The notes beneath the pieces were generated by a model. It saw only the letters and a program-made list of their open reading frames with translations. It had not been told where the DNA came from and did not search any database. From the NCBI GenBank assembly GCA_035606235.1, contig DATNFU010000003.1:5011-69010 (forward strand): DNA of 64,000 nt. Reading direction: 5' to 3'. The stretch comes from 66-474 sp035606235. Lineage in GTDB: Bacteria > Pseudomonadota > Gammaproteobacteria > Xanthomonadales > Rhodanobacteraceae. A program made the translations under genes and the position numbers. Shown one piece after another: positions 21,304-29,524 of the stretch. Every line of letters begins with the position of its first letter. Within the stretch, counting starts at the first letter, position 1.

Positions 21304-22773
21304 ATGCAACCCCGCCTGCTCACCGCCACACTCGCGCTCGCACTCGCTGGCACCACGGCCTGTGCCGCCAGCGGTCCGGCCGGCGGCTCGAATCCGATCG
21401 GCACCGCGCTCACCGTTTATCACGCCGACAACGACGCATTGTTTTCCGGCGATGCGCAAGGCGCGCTGGACAGCGGCCACGCCGTGATCCACGAACAGCG
21501 CGAAGTGAGCTTGCAAGTCGGCCGCCACGCGTTGCGCATCGGCGGACTTCCGGCGAGCGTCGATCCCGAAGCGGTGAGCGTGAACTTCGGTAGCGGCGCG
21601 GATGTGCTCGGCCGCCGCATCGTGCTTGCACGCGGCAGTGCCGACAGTGCACTCGCGGGGCACATCGGCGAACACGTCGTGGTGAACGGCAGCAATGGCC
21701 AGACGCTCGCCGACGGTACCTTGCTGGGCACCGGTGGCGATGGGCTCACCGTGCGCAGTACCGGCGGCAGCGTGATCGTTGTGCACGACTATGCGACCGT
21801 CGCGTTGCAGGCCGGCTCAATCAACGGCGGCGGCAGCATTCTGCTGGACGTCGATGCAAAATCCTCGGGCGCGCACGACGCGCGCCTGAGTTACAGCACT
21901 TCCGGTATTGGCTGGCGCGCGGCATACATCGCCACGCTCGCGCCTGGAGCGAAGTGCCAGATACATTTCGATCCGCAGGCATCGATCGCCAATCGCAGCG
22001 GGCGCGATTACGACAATGCGAAAATCAAACTGGTTGCCGGTCAACCGAATCTCGCGGGCGCCCCGCGCGTGATGGCCAAGGTCATGATGGCCGAAGCGGC
22101 ACCCGCGCGGCCGATGCCGCAGCAACGCGCGCTCGGTGATTACCGCAGCTTCAGCCTGCCGCACGAGGTGGACCTGCCTGACGGCACGGTCACCTTGACG
22201 CCGTTGTATGCCGCATCCGATCTCGATTGCACGCGCCAGTATCTGCTCGAGTCCGGCGGCGCCTGGCACCCGCCCAAGCCAATTCTGGAAGCCGATTACG
22301 GCAACGAAAGTTTCCAGGATCGCCCGATCGCTTCCACACTGCAGTTGGATGCGCCGGCCGCACTGCCTGCCGGCACTCTGCGCGTGTTGACAATCGATCA
22401 GGACGGCGCGCCCGAATTGCTCGGCCAAGGCGATATTCCGGACACGCCCAAGGGCCAGCAGGCCAGCATCACCCTGGGCGAAAGCTTCGAGCTGCGTGCG
22501 AGCCGCGAGCGCACCGCGTTTGCAGTGAACCAGAATGCACACACCATGGATGAGGCGTACCGGATCAGCTTGAGCAATGGCGGCGACGTCGCGCGCACGA
22601 TAACCGTGCGCGAACATCCGAACCGCTGGCACGTGTGGACGCTGGTTTCCTCCAGCAGCAAACCCGCCAGGCAAGATCCCGACACGCTGGAGTTCGTGGT
22701 GAATGTGCCCGCGCGCGGCAAGGCGATGCTCGACTATCGTGTGCGGTACAACTGGACAGCGAATGAGGAGTAA
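21304..22773 (+). CDS. Exported DUF4139 domain protein
   Basis: A 489-residue protein of unknown function. ATG 21304 has AAGGAG 7 nt upstream and begins a signal peptide (MQPRLLTATLALALAGTTA). There is a Cys in TACAAS but no proper lipobox. The DUF4139 region covers most of the C-terminal half (SYSTSGIGWRAAYIATL, near residue 200, then beta-rich sequence up to DYRVRYNW). The pattern resembles the bacterial part of the mucoidy-inhibitor A family. It is probably periplasmic or outer-membrane associated. No operon partner is evident. Confidence 0.8.
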   Translation: MQPRLLTATLALALAGTTACAASGPAGGSNPIGTALTVYHADNDALFSGDAQGALDSGHAVIHEQREVSLQVGRHALRIGGLPASVDPEAVSVNFGSGADVLGRRIVLARGSADSALAGHIGEHVVVNGSNGQTLADGTLLGTGGDGLTVRSTGGSVIVVHDYATVALQAGSINGGGSILLDVDAKSSGAHDARLSYSTSGIGWRAAYIATLAPGAKCQIHFDPQASIANRSGRDYDNAKIKLVAGQPNLAGAPRVMAKVMMAEAAPARPMPQQRALGDYRSFSLPHEVDLPDGTVTLTPLYAASDLDCTRQYLLESGGAWHPPKPILEADYGNESFQDRPIASTLQLDAPAALPAGTLRVLTIDQDGAPELLGQGDIPDTPKGQQASITLGESFELRASRERTAFAVNQNAHTMDEAYRISLSNGGDVARTITVREHPNRWHVWTLVSSSSKPARQDPDTLEFVVNVPARGKAMLDYRVRYNWTANEE

Positions 22774-22774
22774 G

Positions 22775-22883
22775 GCGGAAAGCGGAAACGCCCTGCCCTA
22801 AAGATCACGCGTGGCGCGGAAACCGGAATCCATTTTGACGCTGGTTTTCAAGTGAAAACGCGAACCCGGTTTCCGCTTTTCCG
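22775..22883. repeat. Long inverted repeat after the DUF4139 gene
   Basis: GCGGAAAGCGGAAACG (about 22776-22791) faces GGTTTCCGCTTTTCCGC (about 22867-22883), about 75 nt apart; CGGAAACCGGAATCC lies inside. The arms could pair in RNA and may terminate the DUF4139 transcript. There is no T-run. Confidence 0.5.
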
Positions 22884-22956
22884 CTCTTCAATGCCAAGTC
22901 ATCCGTGATTGCCGCCGTATCGCGGGAACGAAGCCTTCAAACGCCAAGGAATCATC

Positions 22957-23715
22957 ATGCTCGAACGCATCGAACACGAAAGCGGCATCCGCGAGCTGCG
23001 GCTGACGCGTCCACCAGTCAATGCGCTGAATCCGGAACTGGTGCATGCGCTGCAAGCAGCCGTGCAAGCCGCTCCCGGCGATGGCGCGCGGGGGCTGGTG
23101 ATCGCAGGCAGCTCCGGCATCTTTTCCGCGGGCCTGGATGTGCCATTTCTACTGACGCTCGGCCGCGATGCCATGCGCGCGTTCTGGCAAGAATTCTTCG
23201 CACTCTGCGGCGCGCTGTCACGTTCGCCGATCCCGATCGCGGCGGCGATCACCGGCCACTCGCCCGCTGGCGGTGCGGTGCTGGCGCTGTTCTGCGACTA
23301 CCGGGTGATGGCGCGGGGCGCCTATCGCATCGGCTTGAACGAGGTTCAAGTGGGCTTGACCGTGCCCGATTGCATCCAGGCTGGCCTGCGGCGATTGATC
23401 GGCTCGCATCGCGCCGAACGATTGCTGGTGCAGGGAACCATGCTGGATGCCGACGCCGCGCTGGCGATCGGCATGGTGGACGAATTGGCGGATGTGGATT
23501 TCGTGGGCGCGCGTGCGATCGGCTGGCTCGGCGAGTTGTTGAAATTGCCGCGGCAGGCGATGCTTTCCACACGTGCAATGGCGCGCGCGGAACTGGCCGC
23601 GCTGTTCGCGGAGCCTTCAAGCTTGCCGGTGGAAGATTTTCTCGACGCGTGGTTCGCCCCGGAAGCGCAGAACACGCTGCGTGCGATGGTGGAAAGATTG
23701 AAGGCGAAAAGGTAG
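22957..23715 (+). CDS. Enoyl-CoA hydratase/isomerase family protein, probably delta3-delta2-enoyl-CoA isomerase
   Basis: A 252-residue crotonase-fold enzyme. Oxyanion-hole segments are FSAGLD and GHSPAGGAV. The single Glu in IGLNEVQVGL matches the catalytic Glu of mitochondrial-type enoyl-CoA isomerase (ECI1), whose segment reads GLNETQLG; the second hydratase Glu is not seen. The C-terminal ERLKAKR also fits that group. This suggests a role in beta-oxidation of unsaturated fatty acids. ATG 22957 follows AAGGAA; an upstream in-frame start lacks a good site. It is a single gene. Confidence 0.8.
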   Translation: MLERIEHESGIRELRLTRPPVNALNPELVHALQAAVQAAPGDGARGLVIAGSSGIFSAGLDVPFLLTLGRDAMRAFWQEFFALCGALSRSPIPIAAAITGHSPAGGAVLALFCDYRVMARGAYRIGLNEVQVGLTVPDCIQAGLRRLIGSHRAERLLVQGTMLDADAALAIGMVDELADVDFVGARAIGWLGELLKLPRQAMLSTRAMARAELAALFAEPSSLPVEDFLDAWFAPEAQNTLRAMVERLKAKR

Positions 23716-23777
23716 CGTCCACTTCGTGCACGCAAAATCGTCGTGCCCAGAGCGCAGGCCGACCGCGATCCACCTCG

Positions 23778-23888
23778 TCGTCATTCCGGGCCGTCGTGGA
23801 CGAGGTCCGGGGCAGAACCCGGAACCCAGTCACCTTCTGTTTTATGGGGAGCCAAGTCGCTGGATTCCGGCTTTCGCCGGGGTGACGT
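23778..23888. repeat. Intergenic palindromic repeat, family A, copy 4
   Basis: Starts TCGTCATTCCGGG, contains GGGCAGAACCCGGAACCC, and ends TGGATTCCGGCTTTCGCCGGGGTGACG. It fills the space between the convergent isomerase and sulfurtransferase genes, a likely shared terminator position. Confidence 0.8.
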
Positions 23889-23898
23889 CAAAATCCAA

Positions 23899-24747
23899 CT
23901 ATCCCTTTGCAACCGGGCGATCCGGACTACTTACCCACCCGCTCCACGACGGCGCGAACAGGCGCGAGCCGTGCAGCCCGGCCACTTCCATCGCCAGCAG
24001 GTTGTGCGCGGCGGTCACGCCCGAACCGCACATGTGGATCACTTCGTTAGGCGCGCGCCGGTTCAACAACGCGGCAAATTCCTCGCGCAACACCGGCGGC
24101 GCCTTGAATCGGCCATTCGCGTCGAGGTTGTCGCTGAAGGGCCGGTTCAAGGCGCCCGGCACGTGGCCCGCCACCGGATCGATGGGTTCGACCTCGCCGC
24201 GATAACGCGCCGCGCCGCGTGCATCCAGTAGCAGCGCGGAACCGCTCGCGCGCAAGCGCTCCAGCTCTTCGTAATACACCACCTGGCCCGGATCGAAACG
24301 CACATCGGCCTGCGAGAGCTCGCGCGGGTGCGAGTCGCCTTCCTCGACCGGCAAGCCCGCCTCGCGCCACGCCCGCCAGCCACCATCGAGCACCATCGCT
24401 TCGATACCGCACGTTCGCAGCATCCACCACAACCGCGCAGCGGCCAGCACACCGCCATTGTCGTCATAGGCGACGACGCGCCGCCCCGGCGTCCAACCCC
24501 AACGCGACAGCACTGCGGAAAACGCGCGCGCTTCGGGCAACGGATGGCGGCCGAGCTTCCGCTTCGACAAGTCCGACAAATCGCGATCGAGGCTGGCGTA
24601 GATCGCGCCCGGAATGTGCCCCTGCAGATACCCACGCTTGCCGCTGTCCGGATCGGAAAGCTCGAAGCGACAATCCACGATCAGCACATCCGACCCTTGC
24701 AACGTGGCAAGCTCGCGGGCTGAAATCAGCGCGCCAGTTCTATTCAT
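23899..24747 (-). CDS. sseA: 3-mercaptopyruvate/thiosulfate sulfurtransferase
   Basis: A 282-residue protein with tandem rhodanese domains. The N-terminal inactive domain has VDCRFELSDPDSGKRGYL and GHIPGAIY; the C-terminal domain has the active loop CGSGVTA, the form typical of mercaptopyruvate sulfurtransferase rather than thiosulfate-specific CRKGVTA. It transfers sulfane sulfur to a thiol acceptor. ATG 24747 overlaps the stop of the upstream Nudix gene as ATGA, so the two are coupled. Confidence 0.9.
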   Translation of the reverse strand: MNRTGALISARELATLQGSDVLIVDCRFELSDPDSGKRGYLQGHIPGAIYASLDRDLSDLSKRKLGRHPLPEARAFSAVLSRWGWTPGRRVVAYDDNGGVLAAARLWWMLRTCGIEAMVLDGGWRAWREAGLPVEEGDSHPRELSQADVRFDPGQVVYYEELERLRASGSALLLDARGAARYRGEVEPIDPVAGHVPGALNRPFSDNLDANGRFKAPPVLREEFAALLNRRAPNEVIHMCGSGVTAAHNLLAMEVAGLHGSRLFAPSWSGWVSSPDRPVAKG

Positions 24748-25412
24748 GACAACTCCTGAATCAGTTTCATCCGACGCATCAGATTCACCAATATCGATGC
24801 AGTCGCGCCCCAGATCAACGGTTGCGTACCGGCGTATTCGTACACGCGGCGGCGCTGCCCACGCGCGATGTAGTCGCGCTCGCGCAGATTGGCCGGATCC
24901 AGCAGGAACGCGAGCGGCACTTCGAAAACCGAAACCACTTCCTCCGTCTGCGGCGCAAGTTGCGCATGTGCGGCGATCCGCGCCACTACCGGCGTGATGC
25001 AATAGCCGCTGATCGTTTCCAGGCAGTCGAGGAAGCCGAGCGGTTGCGCGTCACGGGGGTCGAGCCCGATTTCCTCGGCGCTTTCGCGCAGGCTCGTGGC
25101 GATGGCGTCGGCGTCGCCGGCATCCGCGCGCCCACCGGGAAAACTGACTTGCCCGGCATGCGTGCGCAGCCCGCTGTGACGAACCGTGAAAACCATCGCA
25201 GGTTGGGGCGTGTCGCGTATGCCCACCAGCACCGCCGCGGCGATGCGCGGCGTCTCGCCAGGAAGGTCGAGCAACTCCGCGCGATTCCAGCCAGGCGCTT
25301 GCGGCGGTTGCCACAACGGATGCAGCGCGGACGTCAGAGCGGGAATTGAAGCACGTTGTCGATGAGGGGAATCACCGGCGACGGGCCCTTCCTGGATCGC
25401 CTTTTCCGTCAT
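24744..25412 (-). CDS. Nudix hydrolase, CoA pyrophosphatase (NudL-like)
   Basis: A 222-residue protein. The CoA-pyrophosphatase signature is visible (FTVRHSGLRTHAGQVSFPGG), followed by a Nudix helix, SLRESAEEIGL. The spacing between the Gly pair and the RE is one longer than the generic Nudix box, as in E. coli NudL. It likely cleaves CoA derivatives to 3',5'-ADP and phosphopantetheine. ATG 25412 is chosen as it avoids overlap with the upstream DUF1289 gene; a longer start at 25511 is possible. It overlaps sseA by 4 nt. Confidence 0.85.
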   Translation of the reverse strand: MTEKAIQEGPVAGDSPHRQRASIPALTSALHPLWQPPQAPGWNRAELLDLPGETPRIAAAVLVGIRDTPQPAMVFTVRHSGLRTHAGQVSFPGGRADAGDADAIATSLRESAEEIGLDPRDAQPLGFLDCLETISGYCITPVVARIAAHAQLAPQTEEVVSVFEVPLAFLLDPANLRERDYIARGQRRRVYEYAGTQPLIWGATASILVNLMRRMKLIQELS

Positions 25413-25428
25413 GGGTGACGAGGCAGAA

Positions 25429-25620
25429 TCATTCGGGCGGTGCGCGCGTGGGCAGCACTTCCAGCATGCAACGCAAGCGTTCGGCGTCGCTGAGCGTGCC
25501 CCAGCGCGCAATCTCGTCCAATGTGCGCCGGCAGCCGATGCACAGCCCCTGCGGATCCATGCGGCACACGCCGATGCAGGGCGTCAACGGAGGCGACGGT
25601 TGCTCGGCGAAAGCGTTCAT
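25429..25620 (-). CDS. DUF1289 family small protein
   Basis: A 63-residue protein with CIGVCRMDPQGLCIGCRRT, the Cys-rich N-terminal motif of DUF1289, which may bind a metal. The remainder, ARWGTLSDAERLRCML, is also family-like. It precedes the Nudix gene by 16 nt and probably shares its transcript. Function unknown. Confidence 0.85.
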   Translation of the reverse strand: MNAFAEQPSPPLTPCIGVCRMDPQGLCIGCRRTLDEIARWGTLSDAERLRCMLEVLPTRAPPE

Positions 25621-25662
25621 CGATACGAGCGTAGCACCGCTTGCGCAGCGGCGTTTGCGTTC

Positions 25663-26367
25663 TCAGGGTTTGCTATCGAGCAGATGAATGTCGAACACCA
25701 GCGCCTCATTCGGCCCGATCCGCGGCGGCTGACCGCGTTCCCCGTAAGCCATCTGCGGCGGAATGAACACCTGCCAGTGATCGCCTACATGCATGCGCGT
25801 GATCACCTGCTGCCAACCACGGATCATCTGGTCCACCGGAAATTGCACCGGCTGGCCGCGATCATAGGTGTTGTCGAATACGGTGCCGTCCAGAAACGCG
25901 CCGCGATACTGAAGGGTAACGTCGCTTGCAAGCGTCGGGCTCTTCTCGCCGCCGCCATCCTCCAGCACCTTGTACTGCACGCCGGACGGCAGCGTGATCA
26001 CGCCTTTCTGCTGTCTGTTCTGCGCGAAGAATTTCTGGCTGCGCGCAAGATTCGACGCGGCCAGCTTGGCGTAGGCCGCACGCGCCTGCACTAGCATCTT
26101 CTGCTGCATGGCCGCGATCACTTGCTGCATTTCCTGCGGCGGAAAAGCCGGCTTCTTCTGCCCGTAGCCATCCTGTACGCCACGCAAGACGCTGGCGATG
26201 TCGATCTGCAACCCGTGCTGGCCGAGATCGCGCCCGGCTTCGTAGCCCAACGCGTAGGAGAGTTTGTGATCCGTTGGCGGCGCGGTCTGCGCGCGCACCG
26301 ACGCCGGCAGCATCGCCGCCATCGTCACCACCAACACGCCGAGAATGCTGGCGATGCTGCTCCTCAT
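25663..26367 (-). CDS. Periplasmic FKBP-type peptidyl-prolyl isomerase (FkpA/Mip-like)
   Basis: A 234-residue protein with a signal peptide ending SVRAQ. The N-terminal dimerisation domain is helical (SYALGYEAGRDLGQHGLQID, then MQQVIAAMQQKM). The C-terminal FKBP domain has VTLQYRGAFLDGTVFDNTYDRGQP, FPVDQMIRGWQQVI and IPPQMAYGERGQP, ending VFDIHLLD. It catalyses prolyl isomerisation and helps fold exported proteins. It lies alone 42 nt upstream of DUF1289 on the same strand and may be its operon partner. Confidence 0.9.
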   Translation of the reverse strand: MRSSIASILGVLVVTMAAMLPASVRAQTAPPTDHKLSYALGYEAGRDLGQHGLQIDIASVLRGVQDGYGQKKPAFPPQEMQQVIAAMQQKMLVQARAAYAKLAASNLARSQKFFAQNRQQKGVITLPSGVQYKVLEDGGGEKSPTLASDVTLQYRGAFLDGTVFDNTYDRGQPVQFPVDQMIRGWQQVITRMHVGDHWQVFIPPQMAYGERGQPPRIGPNEALVFDIHLLDSKP

Positions 26368-26543
26368 TCAATATCTCCGAAGGGTTGTCCCGCCGCGGGT
26401 TGCGCGATGCTAGCAGGCGGCCATCGGCGCGGCATGCCGCAGCGTCTTGGAACACCCGAACCGACAAAGGTTCCCGCCAATGAGGGAGGCAGCGATGGGG
26501 ACAGCCATTTGCGCAGCCCGACTGCTGCTGCTTCGCCCCTGCT

Positions 26544-27386
26544 TCAGTGCCCACCCGCGTATTTCTTCTCTCCCGCAGTCACGCGCAGGTCCAGCCGGTT
26601 TTCCGGGGGCGCCAATGGGCAAGTCGCGAACGCGGTGAACGCGCAAGGCGGGTTGTAAGCCTTGTTGAAATCGAGAACGATCTTGCCGTCCTCCGGCTGG
26701 TCTGCGTAGAGGAATCGCGCGGCGCCGTAGGTTTCCCGCCCGGAAGTCCGGTCGGCAAAGATCAGGAACAGTTGCGTGTCGCCGGGCACTTCGATCACCG
26801 GCAGCAATTCGTGGCTGTTTCCGTCGCGCTCGAATACCGCCCTGCCGGGCACGGGATAACGTTCCATCTGGCCAATCACGTTGGCCGTCTCCAGCGTTCG
26901 CGGCGGATCGAATGGCATCCAGTCGGCCACGATGCGCCAGGAAGGATCAGCCGGAAACGATTCGATGCCGGCGAACCGGGTGCGCGTACGTGCCTGTGTA
27001 TCGCGTACGCGCAATCCCTTGCGGCCTTGTCGATCGATCGCCACAAAGCTGATGCTGCCGAATGAAACCTGTGTCGGCTTTTTATCCTCGTCATCGCGCA
27101 GGATCGCACCGATTTTTTTCTCACCGTCGATCAACGCACCGCTGCCGTCCGCCACCTCGAAGACCAGGGTGCCGTCACCGCGCCACTGGATCGTGCCAAG
27201 ATGTGCCGGCGCCTTGTCCAGCACGATGGAGTTGTCGGCAGCACTGCCGAGCGTGTTGCGGCCCTGTTCCAGCCAGTGCAACCCGACCAGGCTCAACCAG
27301 CCATCCGGCGCGGTCAGCCGCGCGAGGCGCTGCGCACGCCAATGCCCGATTTCGCGCACGTACGTTTCGAGATCAATCTGGTGCAT
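26544..27386 (-). CDS. DUF1684 domain protein
   Basis: A 280-residue protein of unknown function with the DUF1684 layout: WLSLVGLHWLEQG near residue 35, then a beta-rich middle, and DFNKAYNPPCAFTAFATCPL near the C-terminus. Family members are often annotated as secreted, but no signal peptide is visible here. ATG 27386 (MHQIDLETYV) is chosen; an in-frame start at 27443 would add 19 residues (beginning MDSGFRRND) encoded by the adjoining family A repeat. Confidence 0.85.
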   Translation of the reverse strand: MHQIDLETYVREIGHWRAQRLARLTAPDGWLSLVGLHWLEQGRNTLGSAADNSIVLDKAPAHLGTIQWRGDGTLVFEVADGSGALIDGEKKIGAILRDDEDKKPTQVSFGSISFVAIDRQGRKGLRVRDTQARTRTRFAGIESFPADPSWRIVADWMPFDPPRTLETANVIGQMERYPVPGRAVFERDGNSHELLPVIEVPGDTQLFLIFADRTSGRETYGAARFLYADQPEDGKIVLDFNKAYNPPCAFTAFATCPLAPPENRLDLRVTAGEKKYAGGH

Positions 27387-27415
27387 GGGCTTCGGTGGTC
27401 GATGTGGCTTGCTTT

Positions 27416-27493
27416 TGTCATTCCGGCGAAAGCCGGAATCCATTTTTGCCTGCGCGGAGCAAGATCAAAATGAAGTGCGGCCCCGGAACGACG
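27416..27493. repeat. Intergenic palindromic repeat, family A, copy 5
   Basis: Starts GTCATTCCGGCGAAAGCCGGAATCC, a perfect hairpin half, and ends GGCCCCGGAACGACG. It lies between mutL and the DUF1684 gene, so it may be a 3' hairpin for mutL. Confidence 0.8.
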
Positions 27494-27524
27494 GCGATGT
27501 TTTTCGGCTCCTGTTTCCTGCCGA

Positions 27525-29309
27525 TCATCTTCCGCGTAGAAACAACTTGTCCAACTCGCCCATGCTCAACTGAGTCCAGGTCGGCCGGCCGTGATTGCAT
27601 TGACCCGAACGCTCGGTTGCTTCCATCTCGCGCAACAATGCATTCATTTCTGGCAACGTCAGACGTCTGTGCGCACGCACCGCGCCATGGCAGGCAATGG
27701 TGGCGAGCAGTTCGTTCTGCAACTCCTCCAGACGTCGCGAGTTGCCATGTCGGGCCAGTTCGCCGAGCACATCGCGGGTCAATTGCGCCACGTCCGCGCC
27801 TTCGAGCAGGGACGGAATGCGTCGCAGGGTGACCTGTCGTGGTCCGCCGCGATCCAGTTCCAGCCCGAATTCCGCCAATGCCGCGGCGTGCTCTTCCGCC
27901 GCACCAGCCTCGCTTTCGCTGACCGCGATCAGCAGCGGCACCAGCAACAATTGCGAACGCACGCCATCGCATTCGCGCGCGGCTTTCAGCTTTTCATAGG
28001 TGACACGCTCGTGCGCGGCGTGCATATCCACCAGCACCAAACCGTGCGCGTTTTCGGCCAGGATGTAGACGCCCGCCAGTTGCGCGAGCGCGAACCCGAG
28101 CGGCGGCGGCTCGCCAACAGCGGGCTCGGGCAATGGCGTGGAAACCGACGGTGCAGCGTCCAGCAGACGCGCGTACGCGTCCCCGGGCGCTTCGCGAACG
28201 GCCAATCCCAAGCCAGCTTGCAGTGAAAAGGGGTCAGGTTCATTTTCCGAGCGAGTTGCTATGGCTGCGGCAGGACGGGGGAAAAATGAACCTGATCCCT
28301 GTTCGCCGGCACGCGTATGCGCAATCGCCTCGTGCAAGGTACGGAACAGGAAGTCGTGCACCAGCCGCGCTTCGCGGAATCGCACCTCGGACTTGGCCGG
28401 ATGCACGTTGACGTCCACTGCCTGCGGATCGAGTTGCAGGAACAACACGTACGCAGGATGACGGCCATGGAACAGCACATCCGCATAGGCCTGTCGCACC
28501 GCATGGGCCACCACTCGATCGCGCACCAGGCGCCCGTTCACGTAGAAGTATTGCTGATCGGCCTGCCCGCGCGACGCGGTCGGCAGGCCGACCCAGCCAC
28601 GCAGTTCCATGCCGGCGGCGGCGTGCTCGATCGCGAGGCAATTTTCCGCAAACGCCGAACCGAGCAACTCCGCGGCGCGTCCCAGTTGTGCGTCGTGATC
28701 GCGCGCGCACCTCAGCATGCGCACCGGCTTGCCGTTGTGACCCAGGTGAAACTCGACTTGCGGATGCGCCAGCGCCAGCGATTTCACCAGCTCATCGATG
28801 TAGCCGAACTCGGTGCGCTCGGCGCGCAGGAATTTGCGTCGCGCGGGCACCGCGTGAAACAGATCATGCACCTCGATCGTGGTGCCGATTGCGGACTGCG
28901 CCGGTTGGGTTTCACCGATGCGCGCGCCGGATGCCTCGATGCGCCAGGCGTGTTCATCGCCGGCGCGGCGCGAAGTCAATTGCAGCCGGGAAACGGATGC
29001 GATGGAGGCCAGCGCTTCACCGCGAAAACCCATGCTGGCAACGCGTTCCAGATCGGCGAAGCTGGCGATCTTGCTGGTCGCGTGCGCGGCCAGCGCCAGC
29101 GGCAATTCCTCGCGGGGAATACCGCCGCCGTCGTCGCGCACGCGGATCAGTCGCGCACCGCCTTGCGCGATATCGATCTCGATCCGCAAGGCACCTGCAT
29201 CGAGGCTGTTCTCCACCAGTTCCTTGACCACCGAGGCCGGGCGCTCGATCACCTCGCCGGCGGCGATCTGGTTCACGAGTTCGGGAGACAGCGGGCGAAT
29301 CGGCGGCAT
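27525..29309 (-). CDS. mutL: DNA mismatch repair protein MutL (with endonuclease motif and in-frame repeat insertion)
   Basis: A 594-residue mismatch-repair protein that couples MutS to strand removal. The N-terminal GHKL ATPase has ENSLDAGA, DDGGGIP and GFRGEALASI. The C-terminal domain carries DMHAAHERVTYE, an endonuclease metal-binding motif (DQHA(X)2E(X)4E with Met for Gln), and CNHGRP, a variant of CPHGRP, plus ACHGAV. This suggests a nicking MutL, unlike the E. coli one. Residues ~337-360 (GSGSFFPRPAAAIATRSE and onward) are encoded by a palindromic cassette. ATG 29309 is the usual MutL start. Confidence 0.95.
   Translation of the reverse strand: MPPIRPLSPELVNQIAAGEVIERPASVVKELVENSLDAGALRIEIDIAQGGARLIRVRDDGGGIPREELPLALAAHATSKIASFADLERVASMGFRGEALASIASVSRLQLTSRRAGDEHAWRIEASGARIGETQPAQSAIGTTIEVHDLFHAVPARRKFLRAERTEFGYIDELVKSLALAHPQVEFHLGHNGKPVRMLRCARDHDAQLGRAAELLGSAFAENCLAIEHAAAGMELRGWVGLPTASRGQADQQYFYVNGRLVRDRVVAHAVRQAYADVLFHGRHPAYVLFLQLDPQAVDVNVHPAKSEVRFREARLVHDFLFRTLHEAIAHTRAGEQGSGSFFPRPAAAIATRSENEPDPFSLQAGLGLAVREAPGDAYARLLDAAPSVSTPLPEPAVGEPPPLGFALAQLAGVYILAENAHGLVLVDMHAAHERVTYEKLKAARECDGVRSQLLLVPLLIAVSESEAGAAEEHAAALAEFGLELDRGGPRQVTLRRIPSLLEGADVAQLTRDVLGELARHGNSRRLEELQNELLATIACHGAVRAHRRLTLPEMNALLREMEATERSGQCNHGRPTWTQLSMGELDKLFLRGR
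28229..28300. repeat. 72-bp palindromic cassette inserted in frame in mutL
   Basis: Left arm AGGGGTCAGGTTCATTTTCC (28229-28248) and right arm GGAAAAATGAACCTGATCCCT (28280-28300) are near-perfect inverted repeats. The length is 72 bp (24 codons), so the mutL frame is kept. Arms of this GGGTCAG-TTCATTTT type are, from general knowledge, associated with REP-associated tyrosine transposases. No transposase gene is present in the window. Confidence 0.85.
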
Positions 29310-29360
29310 ACATCGCACTGTGCGAAACAAGCGCGAAGCATAGCGGATGCACTGTCAAAG

Positions 29361-29472
29361 TCGTCATTCCACGGGCGCTCGAAAAGCGGACGCCGGAATC
29401 CGTTTTTCGACCTTCGAAATCTGGGCGCAAAATCAAAATGGATTCCGTACCGCTGCCGCGCAGCTTCCGGAA
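29361..29472. repeat. Intergenic palindromic repeat, family A, copy 6
   Basis: Starts TCGTCATTCC and GGACGCCGGAATCC, and includes AAAATGGATTCCG and CTTCCGGAACACC. It is degenerate and lies in the 215-bp space between amiC and mutL, on which mutL's own promoter would also have to lie. Confidence 0.6.
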
Positions 29473-29524
29473 CACCGCGTCTTCTCCGGCAATCTGTGCG
29501 GGCGATCCATGCCCTTCGGCAACT

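Noticed and set aside
25440..25511. Longer start for the Nudix gene overlapping DUF1289
   Set aside because: It would overlap most of the DUF1289 C-terminal codons with no ribosome-binding site; ATG 25412 is simpler.
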